Below are positions 56,361 to 64,000 of a DNA stretch of 64,000 bases, in pieces. The position numbers and the translations under genes were made by a program. The DNA lies in contig NZ_RCZG01000001.1 of assembly GCF_006439015.1 (NCBI RefSeq), positions 1 through 64,000 on the forward strand, given 5' to 3'. Under the pieces are notes generated by a model. The model ran no database searches. It was not told where the DNA came from and worked only from the letters and a program-made list of their open reading frames with translations. This stretch comes from Mycolicibacterium hodleri. GTDB taxonomy: Bacteria > Actinomycetota > Actinomycetes > Mycobacteriales > Mycobacteriaceae. Numbering within the stretch: the first letter of the stretch is position 1; the number at the start of each line of letters is the position of its first letter.

Positions 56361-58084
56361 GCCAGCCAATGGTCGAGAGCGAATGGGATGTCGTCACCGA
56401 TTGCGTCGTGGTTGGCAGCGGTGGCGGCTCGATGTGCGCGGTACTGGCTGCCGATCACGCGGGGCTCCAGACCCTGATCATCGAGAAGGCCGACGTGGTT
56501 GGTGGTTCCACTGCGATGTCCGGTGGCATCCTGTGGTTGCCCGACAATCCGGTCTCGCGTGCCGCCGGAGTGGTGGACAGCCATGACGACGCTCTCCGCT
56601 ATTTCGCCGCAGTCGTCGGCGACGAGGGGCCGTCGACGTCACCGCAGCGCACCGAGGCGTTCCTCGCCGCTATTGAGCCGATGGTCGAATTCCTTGCGCA
56701 CCAGGGGGTTCCGTTCCGCCACTGTGAAGGCTACAGCGACTACTACGACGATCGCCCCGGCGGCAAGGCGCGAGGCAGGTCGATCGAGACCGAGCTGTTC
56801 TCGCCGGATCTGCTCGGGCCATGGCTGGAAAAGTTCCGAATAAGCGAGACGCTGCCCCCGATTCCCTTGCGCACCTCCGAAGTGGCTCGCGCGACCGTGG
56901 CCAATCGCACGCTCCGGGGAGCCTGGACCGTGGCGAAGGTGGCTGGCCGATATGCCGCAGCGAAACTATCTCGGCGGGAGGTCCGAGGGTCTGGTGCAGC
57001 GCTCCAGGGCTGGATGATGTTGGCCGCGATCCGCGCTGAGATACCTATCTGGACAGGAACCCCGGTGGTCGACATCGTCCTCGCGGAGGGCCGAGCGGTG
57101 GGGGTGGTCGCCGAGCGGCACGGCAAGCTCGTCCGTGTCCGCGCCCGGTGCGGTGTTCTGCTCAACAGCGGCGGGTTCTCCCACAACGAAACCATGCGCA
57201 AGGAATTCGGGCGATCCCCAGCATCGACGGCGTGGACCGTTGCCAATCCAGGTGACACCGGTGAGGTCATCCAGGCCGCGATGATGCGTGGCGCCGCAGT
57301 CGATCTGATGGACGAGGCATGGTGGATCCCGACGTCGGTCCTTCCGGACGGATCTCCCCTCTACATCGTCTACGAGCGGGCGAAACCACACGGCATCATG
57401 GTCGACCGAGGGGGCTTCCGCTACGTGAACGAGGGCGCGTCCTACATGGAGGTCGGGCGCACCATGTACGAGCGAAACAAGACGGTGCCCGCCATCCCGA
57501 GTTGGTGGATCATGGACGCGCACCACCGATCCCGATACCTCTGGGGGCTGACGCCGGGCGGGTTCACACCGCGTAACTGGATCTCCAGCGGGTACATGAA
57601 GAAGGCCAACAGCATCGAAGAGTTGGCACGGCTGTGCAAGATCGATCCGACGTCCTTGCGGACGACGGTGGAGAACTTCAACTCGAACGCCGTCAAGGGC
57701 ATCGACCCGGACTTCCACAAGGGCGAACGCGCCTACGACCGCTACTACGGCGACCCACGGCAGAAGCCAAACCCGTGCCTAGGGCCGGTCGACAAACCCC
57801 CGTTCTACGCGGTCGCTGTGTATCCCGGTGACGTGGGTACCTGCGGTGGCTTACTCACTGACGAAGACGCCCGCGTCCAGGACACCGATGGTCAGGTGAT
57901 TCCCGGACTCTACGCAACCGGTAACTGCACGGCATCGGTGATGGGCCGGACCTACCCGGGCGCCGGCGCCAGCATCGGCGCCTCGTTCGTCTTCGGTTGG
58001 CGCGCAGCCCAACACATGATTGTCACGAAGTCCATGGACCTCGCTGCGGCGTCGACCTCAACGGATGGGCAGTGGCAGACATGA
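56357..58084 (+). CDS. KstD-like FAD-dependent dehydrogenase
   Basis: 575 residues from GTG 56357. Rossmann motif VVVGSGGGSMCAVLAAD (about residues 17-33), EKADVVGGSTAMSGG, a central substrate domain, and the C-terminal GLYATGNCTASVMG, TYPGAGASIGASFVFGW that closes the FAD site in 3-ketosteroid delta1-dehydrogenases and related fumarate-reductase-like flavoproteins. It likely desaturates a cyclic ketone, which need not be a steroid. Located in the middle of the operon. Confidence 0.87.
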   Translation: MSQPMVESEWDVVTDCVVVGSGGGSMCAVLAADHAGLQTLIIEKADVVGGSTAMSGGILWLPDNPVSRAAGVVDSHDDALRYFAAVVGDEGPSTSPQRTEAFLAAIEPMVEFLAHQGVPFRHCEGYSDYYDDRPGGKARGRSIETELFSPDLLGPWLEKFRISETLPPIPLRTSEVARATVANRTLRGAWTVAKVAGRYAAAKLSRREVRGSGAALQGWMMLAAIRAEIPIWTGTPVVDIVLAEGRAVGVVAERHGKLVRVRARCGVLLNSGGFSHNETMRKEFGRSPASTAWTVANPGDTGEVIQAAMMRGAAVDLMDEAWWIPTSVLPDGSPLYIVYERAKPHGIMVDRGGFRYVNEGASYMEVGRTMYERNKTVPAIPSWWIMDAHHRSRYLWGLTPGGFTPRNWISSGYMKKANSIEELARLCKIDPTSLRTTVENFNSNAVKGIDPDFHKGERAYDRYYGDPRQKPNPCLGPVDKPPFYAVAVYPGDVGTCGGLLTDEDARVQDTDGQVIPGLYATGNCTASVMGRTYPGAGASIGASFVFGWRAAQHMIVTKSMDLAAASTSTDGQWQT

Positions 58085-58536
58085 CATCAGGATTCCGGGT
58101 GGAACGCATGGTGTCGGCACCGCCGGCCAGCATCTACAACCTGCTCGCCGATGTACCGAATTGGAAGGACTGGGCTTCCATGGTCAACCACTCGGAGCTC
58201 GTCCAACATGGTGATCCTGATCCGTTGGGCGCGGGAGCCGTTCGCCGCATGGGCGGAATTAAGTTCATCCTCGTCGATGAAGAGATTCTCGAAGCCTCAC
58301 CGCCGCATTACCAGCGCTACACCGCGACGCGTGGGCTCCCGGTCCGGGACTACCGCGGCGAGGTCCGCCTCGATCCCGTCGACGGGGGCACGCACCTGGT
58401 GTGGACGGGAGCGTTCGAACCGCTGGTGCCTGGCACCGGCTGGTTGTTGGCTGCCTTTCTCCGCGTGTCGATTAGCAGGATAGTGAGCGGTGCGTATGCC
58501 GCTGTAGCCGCTCAACCGTCGGCAAGAGGGGCCTGA
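58081..58536 (+). CDS. SRPBCC/polyketide-cyclase-like protein
   Basis: 151 residues. A START-like helix-grip fold: FRVERMVSAPPASIYNLLAD, then WKDWASMVNHSELV, and RYTATRGLPVRDYRGEVRLD. Such proteins bind hydrophobic ligands in a cavity. It probably carries or shields the pathway intermediate. Coupled in ATGA to the flavoprotein. Confidence 0.82.
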   Translation: MTSGFRVERMVSAPPASIYNLLADVPNWKDWASMVNHSELVQHGDPDPLGAGAVRRMGGIKFILVDEEILEASPPHYQRYTATRGLPVRDYRGEVRLDPVDGGTHLVWTGAFEPLVPGTGWLLAAFLRVSISRIVSGAYAAVAAQPSARGA

Positions 58537-58591
58537 GCGATGGCAGCTCCAGGGCGCGCAACAGAGCATTCACTAGCCTGCGAGGTCCGTC

Positions 58592-59203
58592 GTGGGTGAC
58601 CTCTTCGGTGTGATCGGCGCTCAGCGCGCCTGTCGGCGATTCGATCCGGACGGCGAGGTGTCCGACGAGGATCTCGGGCGGATGCTGGAGGCGGCGGTTC
58701 ACGCGCCGAGCGCGGAGAACACCCAACCGTGGGCGTTCGTGGTGGTGCGTGATGCCGAGGCCAGAGCGGAGCTGGCGGCGTGGTGGACCGAGATGTGGAA
58801 CGCCGGCGGGAAGGACCTCGTCCGGCAGACGCTGGAAAAGAGTCTCGTTGACGATCTCGAGCACGGCTTTGCTCGAGGGGGTCTCGCCGCCGCAACGGTC
58901 GTAGTGGTGGTCTGCGCCGACACCGAGAAAGTGCATGACGTCTACTTGGCCGCCTCGATTTACCCCGCCGTCCAGAATCTGTTGCTGGCAGCCGGCGACC
59001 TCGGCTACGGCTCCCTCCTCACAACCGGGTTGACGCTGTTCGGCGTGGACGGGGTTCGTCAACGTCTCGCCCTGCCAGACACAATGACGCCGATGGCGGC
59101 CGTGTACATCGGCCGCCCTGCTCGGGCGCTCGCGAAGCCCCGCCGCAATCCTGCCGCGTCGGTCACCTACCGAGAACAGTTCGGCACACCCTGGCGCACT
59201 TAA
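58592..59203 (+). CDS. Nitroreductase-family flavoprotein
   Basis: 203 residues from GTG 58592. The FMN-dependent nitroreductase fold is visible (QRACRRFDPDGEVSDEDLGR, HAPSAENTQPWAFVVVRDAE, IYPAVQNLLLAAGDLGYGSL). Members reduce quinones or enones, or act as flavin destructases. A 56-bp gap separates it from the SRPBCC gene. Confidence 0.85.
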   Translation: MGDLFGVIGAQRACRRFDPDGEVSDEDLGRMLEAAVHAPSAENTQPWAFVVVRDAEARAELAAWWTEMWNAGGKDLVRQTLEKSLVDDLEHGFARGGLAAATVVVVVCADTEKVHDVYLAASIYPAVQNLLLAAGDLGYGSLLTTGLTLFGVDGVRQRLALPDTMTPMAAVYIGRPARALAKPRRNPAASVTYREQFGTPWRT

Positions 59204-59246
59204 TCAACCCCCGGCCCAGACCTCCCAAACCATGCGAAGGAGCCAC

Positions 59247-60533
59247 ATGACAACTCAAGACGCGCCTACCGTGATCAGTGATCTGGTGGTCCGAATGACC
59301 ACGGGGTTCAACCCTCACGATCCCGAGCTCGCTCACGACGGGGTGCCGCAGCAGGTGTACCGCGAGCTGCGAGACAAGTGTCCCGTGCAGTGGTCGGACC
59401 AGTACGGCGGATTCTGGGTCGCGACCCGCCATGAAGACATCGATCGAGTGTCCAAGGATGCCGCCAACTTCGCGTCGGCGCTGGGCATTCTGATCCCGGA
59501 CCCCTCCGATTTCGCCACCGAAGACGAACGTAAGGAGCGATTCGATTCGGGCAAGGGCATGCTGCCCATCGTCATGTACGACCCTCCTGCGCATACACCG
59601 ATGCGACGCAAGCTCGAGCCGCTCTTCTCGCCCGCCATGGTGCGAAAGCGCGAAGATTTCATTCGCTCCGTCGCCGATGACTTCATCGACGACGTCATCG
59701 AATCCGGTCAGTGCGACCTGATGGTCGACTTCTGCGCTCCGGTACCGGCGGTGGTGGTGCTGGACTGGTTGGGTCTGCCCGTCGAGGGGTGGAAGGCGTA
59801 CTCCGACACCGTGTTGAAACAGTTCGCCGAACCGAGTGAGTACGGGCCGGACGTCGGCTCACTCGACATCGCGGGCCTCTACGCCGCGCTGGTCGACCGC
59901 AAGGAACATCCGCGTGACGACATCATTACCGCCATCACGCAGATCGAGATCGATGACGAACCGATCAACGATTTCGAGATGCTCAGCCTGTTGGGGCAGA
60001 TGATCTTCGCGGGTCTCGACACCACGACCAATGCGGTGTCCAGCACGCTCGTCGAGCTGCATCGCAGACCCGAGGTGCGCAAGGAACTCAGCGCAGCCGC
60101 CAACGACGATCGCCTCTGGACCTCGGCCATCGAGGAGTTCTTGCGGTATACCTGCCCCATCCAGGGGTTCAAGCGGACCGCACGAGAGCCGGCCGAGGTC
60201 GGTGGGCAGGCGATTGCGGCCGGCGACCGGGTACTCATGATGTTCGCCTCGGGGAACTTCGACGAACGCGAGTTCGACCGACCCGATGAAATCGACTTGC
60301 GACGCACCACCAACCGCCACTTGACCTTTGGCCGCGGCATCCACCGCTGCCTCGGTTCGCACCTGGCGCGACTGGAGATGAAGGTGATGGTTCAACAGAT
60401 CTTGCAGCGCATGCCCGACTACGTGATCGACGAATCGCAGCTAAAGGTGCACGAGGACATCTCCGTCGCCTTCGGATACGACGCCGTACCAGCTCATTTC
60501 ACGCCGGGCCGACGCAGGGCATCGTCGCAATGA
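59247..60533 (+). CDS. Cytochrome P450
   Basis: 428 residues. I-helix IFAGLDTTTNAV, ExxR in EEFLRY, haem loop [18 protein letters not shown] with Cys near residue 370. Complete and intact, in contrast to the three broken P450 genes elsewhere in this window. AAGGAG seven bases upstream supports ATG 59247. No ferredoxin is adjacent. It overlaps the kinase gene in ATGA. Confidence 0.92.
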   Translation: MTTQDAPTVISDLVVRMTTGFNPHDPELAHDGVPQQVYRELRDKCPVQWSDQYGGFWVATRHEDIDRVSKDAANFASALGILIPDPSDFATEDERKERFDSGKGMLPIVMYDPPAHTPMRRKLEPLFSPAMVRKREDFIRSVADDFIDDVIESGQCDLMVDFCAPVPAVVVLDWLGLPVEGWKAYSDTVLKQFAEPSEYGPDVGSLDIAGLYAALVDRKEHPRDDIITAITQIEIDDEPINDFEMLSLLGQMIFAGLDTTTNAVSSTLVELHRRPEVRKELSAAANDDRLWTSAIEEFLRYTCPIQGFKRTAREPAEVGGQAIAAGDRVLMMFASGNFDEREFDRPDEIDLRRTTNRHLTFGRGIHRCLGSHLARLEMKVMVQQILQRMPDYVIDESQLKVHEDISVAFGYDAVPAHFTPGRRRASSQ

Positions 60534-61603
60534 CCAGCGTTTCAGCGGCCGGCCGAACCGTGATCCCGCAGAGCGTAGATGACGTCACCGCCGATTGGCT
60601 GTCCGACGTACTCCGCTGCGAGGTCGCTGCCGTCGATGTCGTCGATGTCATCGGTGGCACGGCTACCAAGATCGTGCTGTCGATCACCTACGCCGGACCA
60701 ACGTCGTTGCCCAGCCGAATGTGCCTCAAGGCAGGCATGGGGGACCACGCCCCCCTCCTGGCGCAGGTCGGCATCTACGCAGCGGAAGCCCGGTACTTCC
60801 GTGATGAAGCTCAGAACAGCAGAGTTCGCGCGCCCGAGGTGTATTGGGCCGACCTCGACGCCGAAGAGTGCTACGGCGCGATCCTCATCGAGGACCTCAG
60901 TCGTCCCACCGTCCGGTTTGGTGCCGCCGCCGTGCCCCTGACGCTCGACGAGGCGGCATCCGGCATGGAGAACCTCGCGCTCCTGCACGCCAGTCGCTGG
61001 AACAGCCCCTGGCTCGACTCTGCCGGCTGGCTCGAACAGCTCGCGGACCCAGAAAGCAAGTCACACAGCTACTTTCACATGCAGGACGCGGCGATCGTCG
61101 GAGCGTACCTGAGCAAACCGCTCCGCAAGGCCGTGGTACCTGCTGAACTCAACGACGCACAACGCAGCATCGACCTGTTCTGGGCGTTCATAGGGGTCGC
61201 GCGCGAGGGACCACAAACGCTGTTGCATGGCGACACCCACATCGGCAACGTCTATCTCGAGAGCGGGGCGGTGGGCCTGTGCGACTGGCAGACCGCCCGA
61301 CGCGGATCACCGGCGTTCGACGTCGCGTACCTCCTGGGATCATCGCTCGAACCCGATGTCCGGCGTTCGGCCGAGAAGCAGCTGCTGTCGGACTATCTCG
61401 GCGTGCTTGTCGCGGAGGGCGTCGGTGCGCCGCCGAGTCTCGACGAGATGTGGCATCACTACCGCACGCACATGCCGTACGGGTACTTTGCCTGGCTGAC
61501 GAACCGGGAGGAGTTCCAACCCGAAGAGACCACTGCGATCACCCTGGGGCGGTTGGCCTGTGCGGTCGTCGATCTCGGCTCTGCTAGCGCCCTCGGAGTG
61601 TGA
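60530..61603 (+). CDS. Small-molecule kinase (APH/ecdysteroid-kinase-like)
   Basis: 357 residues of the protein-kinase-like APH/EcKinase fold: LLHGDTHIGNVYLES (catalytic Asp and Asn), GLCDWQTARRGSPAFDVAYL (the metal-binding Asp). N-terminal VIGGTATKIVLSITYAG is the nucleotide loop. It would phosphorylate a hydroxylated substrate, perhaps the P450's product. ATGA and GTGA overlaps join it to P450 and FadD. Confidence 0.85.
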   Translation: MTSVSAAGRTVIPQSVDDVTADWLSDVLRCEVAAVDVVDVIGGTATKIVLSITYAGPTSLPSRMCLKAGMGDHAPLLAQVGIYAAEARYFRDEAQNSRVRAPEVYWADLDAEECYGAILIEDLSRPTVRFGAAAVPLTLDEAASGMENLALLHASRWNSPWLDSAGWLEQLADPESKSHSYFHMQDAAIVGAYLSKPLRKAVVPAELNDAQRSIDLFWAFIGVAREGPQTLLHGDTHIGNVYLESGAVGLCDWQTARRGSPAFDVAYLLGSSLEPDVRRSAEKQLLSDYLGVLVAEGVGAPPSLDEMWHHYRTHMPYGYFAWLTNREEFQPEETTAITLGRLACAVVDLGSASALGV

Positions 61604-63231
61604 GGCGGCCGGTGGATCAGAGTTTCGTAAGCGAGAGGGCAGGTATCACGTCCACGCATTCGTCGGTATCGCACTGGCCCGCCGACACTTCTCATCCGTT
61701 GGCCGACGAGCCGGTGGGAGCGATGCTGCGTCGTCTGGCTGGCTCCGTGGGAGAGCGTCCGGCGATCGTCGACCGGACACCGAACGGGGCAACGGTGTCG
61801 ACCGCTTATGCCGAGTTGTACGCAGCAGCCGACGCCATGGCGCACGGGCTGCTCTCCATCGCCACCCCGGGTGAACGTATTGGGATCTGGGCCCCGAACA
61901 GCACTGAGTGGGTCATCGTCGAATACGCTGCGGCACTCGCCGGACTCGTTCTGGTGCCACTGAATCCGGCGTTGACCGATCCAGAGGTGGCCGATCTGCT
62001 GGACCGATCGGCGTGCGTTGTGCTCTTCACAGTCAGGGATTTTCGCGGTGAGCCGTTGCTGGAGCGGGCCGCGTCCGTGATCAGCCCACGGGTTCGAGCG
62101 GTATGTGACCTGGCAACCTGCCAGGCGTCCTTGCAGTCATCGCCGACGGCCGCGATGCCCGTTGTCAGTCCCGATCAGCCGCTGCTGGTTCAGTACACCT
62201 CGGGTACGACCGGTACGCCCAAGGCCGCCGTGCTTACTCATCGGGCGGCACTGAACATCGGTGTCCTGACAGGTCCGCTGCTTGGTCTGTGCGATGGGCC
62301 GGTGTGGTGCAACCCAATGCCGATGCATCACGTCGGTGGCTCGGTATGCGTGCTCCTCACCGTTCTGGCGAATGCCGGGACGATGGTGTTGATGCCGAGC
62401 TTCGAGGCAGGCGAGTTCCTCGAGATGCTGGAACAGACGCGTGCCAACGTGATTGGGGCCGTGCCGACGATGCTGCTGGGGATGCTCGACCACCCGTCGT
62501 TCGCCGATCGGGATCTGAGTGCCTTGAAGCTCCTGCAGACGGGCGGTTCCACCGTCGCGCCCGCGTTGATCCGCCGGGTCGAGGAAGCGTTCGGTGCTCA
62601 GATCGTGAACGCCTACGGACAGTCCGAGGCGCCGTCCGCGGTGCAGACCAGGTTGACGGATTCCGACGAGACGAAGGCACTCACGATTGGGCGGCCCGGT
62701 CTGCACCGAGAGGCGCGAATCGTGCGGCCGGGTGCCGACGGGACTGACGAGACCGTGCCCTTCGGCGAGTCGGGAGAACTGCTGATTCGGTCGTCGCTGA
62801 CGATGACGGAGTATCTGGACGACCCGGGGCAGACCGCGACAGCCCTAGATGCCAGTGGTTGGCTGCACACCGGGGACCTGTGCTCGATGGCACCCGACGG
62901 CGTGCTCACCATCCGTGGTCGGATTCGCGACGTGATCATCCGGGGTGGAGAGAACGTGTACCCACCGGAGGTGGAGAACGTTCTGCTGGCGCACCCCGCG
63001 ATCAGCGACGTCGCCGTCCTTGGGGTGCCGGACACCCGATGGGGCGAACAGATTGGAGCAGCGGTCAGGTTCCGTGCCGGCGCTTCGCCGACCTGGGACG
63101 AACTGGAGACATTCGCGCGGGGCTCCTTGGCGGGGTTCAAGGTCCCGCGGATCTGGCGTGCCGTCGAGGAATTCCCGACCACTGCCTCGGGCAAGGTCCA
63201 GAAGTACCGGCTCAGAGAGGCCTTCAAATGA
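61600..63231 (+). CDS. Acyl-CoA synthetase (FadD-like)
   Basis: 543 residues from GTG 61600 (GTG 61612 possible). ANL motifs: TSGTTGTPKAAVLTHRAAL, NAYGQSEAPSAVQT, TGDLCSMAPDGVLTIRGRIR, IIRGGENVYPPEVENVLL and the catalytic Lys in TTASGKVQKYRLREAF. It activates a carboxylic acid to its CoA ester via the adenylate. It is the intact FadD of the operon. Confidence 0.92.
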   Translation: MRRPVDQSFVSERAGITSTHSSVSHWPADTSHPLADEPVGAMLRRLAGSVGERPAIVDRTPNGATVSTAYAELYAAADAMAHGLLSIATPGERIGIWAPNSTEWVIVEYAAALAGLVLVPLNPALTDPEVADLLDRSACVVLFTVRDFRGEPLLERAASVISPRVRAVCDLATCQASLQSSPTAAMPVVSPDQPLLVQYTSGTTGTPKAAVLTHRAALNIGVLTGPLLGLCDGPVWCNPMPMHHVGGSVCVLLTVLANAGTMVLMPSFEAGEFLEMLEQTRANVIGAVPTMLLGMLDHPSFADRDLSALKLLQTGGSTVAPALIRRVEEAFGAQIVNAYGQSEAPSAVQTRLTDSDETKALTIGRPGLHREARIVRPGADGTDETVPFGESGELLIRSSLTMTEYLDDPGQTATALDASGWLHTGDLCSMAPDGVLTIRGRIRDVIIRGGENVYPPEVENVLLAHPAISDVAVLGVPDTRWGEQIGAAVRFRAGASPTWDELETFARGSLAGFKVPRIWRAVEEFPTTASGKVQKYRLREAFK

Positions 63232-63279
63232 ATCTGCAAGCACCCCAGCAATATCACGATGAACAGTAAGGAGCACACA

Positions 63280-63735
63280 ATGGAACGCAGAGCTCGCGGG
63301 CGTTACGAGACCAACCTCGACGATCCCGAATTCACCACACTCGAGGACGGAACGCGTTTCGCCGGTTTCTTCCTGGGAGACGGTGACGATGAACCGGCCG
63401 TCTTCCCGATGGAGGTCACGGCGAACTACACGTTCCCGGTGCACTATCACAAGACGCACTACATGTCGCTCATCCTGCGTGGCTCACTCCAGGTTGGAAC
63501 CCGTTGGTACCACCCAGGGGACATTCGCTTACAGGAGAAGGGCTCGGTGTACGGCCCAGAGAAAGCCGGGCCCGAGGGCTGCTACATGCTCAACATCTTC
63601 GGCGACCGCCGCGGATACACGCCAACGGTGGTCGGCGAAGCCGAGCAGGAGCCGATGCCGTTCGAACCCCATGTTCTGCTGAGCAAGGTCTGGAATGCGT
63701 TGGCCGAGAGCCCGGTTGGCGTGGAACGGAAGTAG
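63280..63735 (+). CDS. Cupin-domain protein
   Basis: 151 residues with a single cupin barrel: NYTFPVHYHKTHYMSLILRG carries the His residues of the first metal motif, RWYHPGDIRLQEKGSVYGPE the second. It could be a small dioxygenase, isomerase or ligand sensor. AAGGAG at 63268-63273 sets the start. Confidence 0.8.
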   Translation: MERRARGRYETNLDDPEFTTLEDGTRFAGFFLGDGDDEPAVFPMEVTANYTFPVHYHKTHYMSLILRGSLQVGTRWYHPGDIRLQEKGSVYGPEKAGPEGCYMLNIFGDRRGYTPTVVGEAEQEPMPFEPHVLLSKVWNALAESPVGVERK

Positions 63736-63738
63736 TTG

Positions 63739-64000
63739 ATGACGCCTGGAGACGTATCCCCCGATCCGTTGGCGTGGATCGGGTCAGACTCCGTGACGCG
63801 GTCGGCGACCGAAGGGGAAGTCACACTATGCGGTGCCTGCTGGGAGTCGAAGCAATGTCGATTGGGAGTGCGCCGGGAATGGTTGGACGGCGAAGTCTCG
63901 GTTTTCGAGCTCAGCTGTCCGCGCGATCAGGAGGGCGGGCCCAACGTTGCGCACGGCGGTTGGACCGCTGCGGCCATGGACGAGATGCTGGGGCACGTGC
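63739..64000 (+). CDS. PaaI-like hotdog thioesterase, partial at right edge
   Basis: The frame is open from ATG 63739 to the end of the window (87 codons). GGPNVAHGGWTAAAMDEMLG is the conserved central helix of PaaI/YbgC-type hotdog thioesterases. The front part with three Cys (LCGACWESKQCRLG) is unusual for the family. It follows the cupin gene by 3 bp and belongs to the same operon. Confidence 0.8.
   Translation, partial: MTPGDVSPDPLAWIGSDSVTRSATEGEVTLCGACWESKQCRLGVRREWLDGEVSVFELSCPRDQEGGPNVAHGGWTAAAMDEMLGHV

Overview
The window reads as chromosome of a high-GC mycolic-acid actinobacterium, most likely an environmental Mycolicibacterium/Mycobacterium. The reasons are a complete mce lipid-importer operon, an LpqH-type lipoprotein, DUF732 and CAP-domain secreted proteins, many GTG/TTG starts, ATGA/GTGA stop-start overlaps, and a large stock of FadD, FadE, CYP and Ksh-like enzymes. 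No rRNA, tRNA or CRISPR was seen.

Layout. 1-6.2 kb: an IS3-type transposase runs off the left edge and its end truncates an ArsP-like permease. A LysR regulator, an SDR, a Tat-exported multicopper oxidase and a transposase relic follow. 6.2-9.3 kb: small exported proteins, a TetR, an LpqH-like lipoprotein and a long non-coding stretch. 9.36-20.26 kb: yrbE-A/B, mceA-F and two Mce-associated genes in one tightly coupled operon. 20.3-23.1 kb: secreted proteins, a DUF305 lipoprotein and a TetR. 23.1-30.4 kb: a gene graveyard (CaiB fragment, P450 fragment, GntR with a broken 3' end, frameshifted F420/LLM enzyme, FadD with two amber stops and a frameshift, frameshifted P450). Inside it a KshA-like Rieske oxygenase and its TetR stay intact behind a clear promoter/operator. 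30.5-51.96 kb: acyl-CoA catabolism (five acyl-CoA dehydrogenases, SDRs, thiolases, hydratases, thioesterase) with two modules that pair a DUF35 protein with a thiolase-fold lipid-transfer-type enzyme, as in the igr/ChsH2-Ltp2 part of cholesterol side-chain degradation. 52.7-64 kb: a continuous plus-strand operon of Rieske oxygenase, E1-alpha, E1-beta, free lipoyl domain, KstD-like flavoprotein, SRPBCC protein, nitroreductase, P450, small-molecule kinase, acyl-CoA synthetase, cupin and a PaaI-like thioesterase that runs off the right edge.

How the genes may work together (inference): Mce imports a hydrophobic substrate; oxygenases and P450s hydroxylate it; FadD activates it to CoA esters; FadE/hydratase/SDR/thiolase or retro-aldol steps shorten it; and the ThDP-lipoyl unit cleaves an alpha-keto or alpha-ketol intermediate. 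The 52.7-64 kb operon is the best candidate for an undescribed pathway: it joins an acetoin-dehydrogenase-like E1 and a single lipoyl domain, without E2 core or E3, to steroid-type oxidation enzymes. Both DUF35 partners and one SDR lack residues their families normally need, which suggests structural or altered roles.
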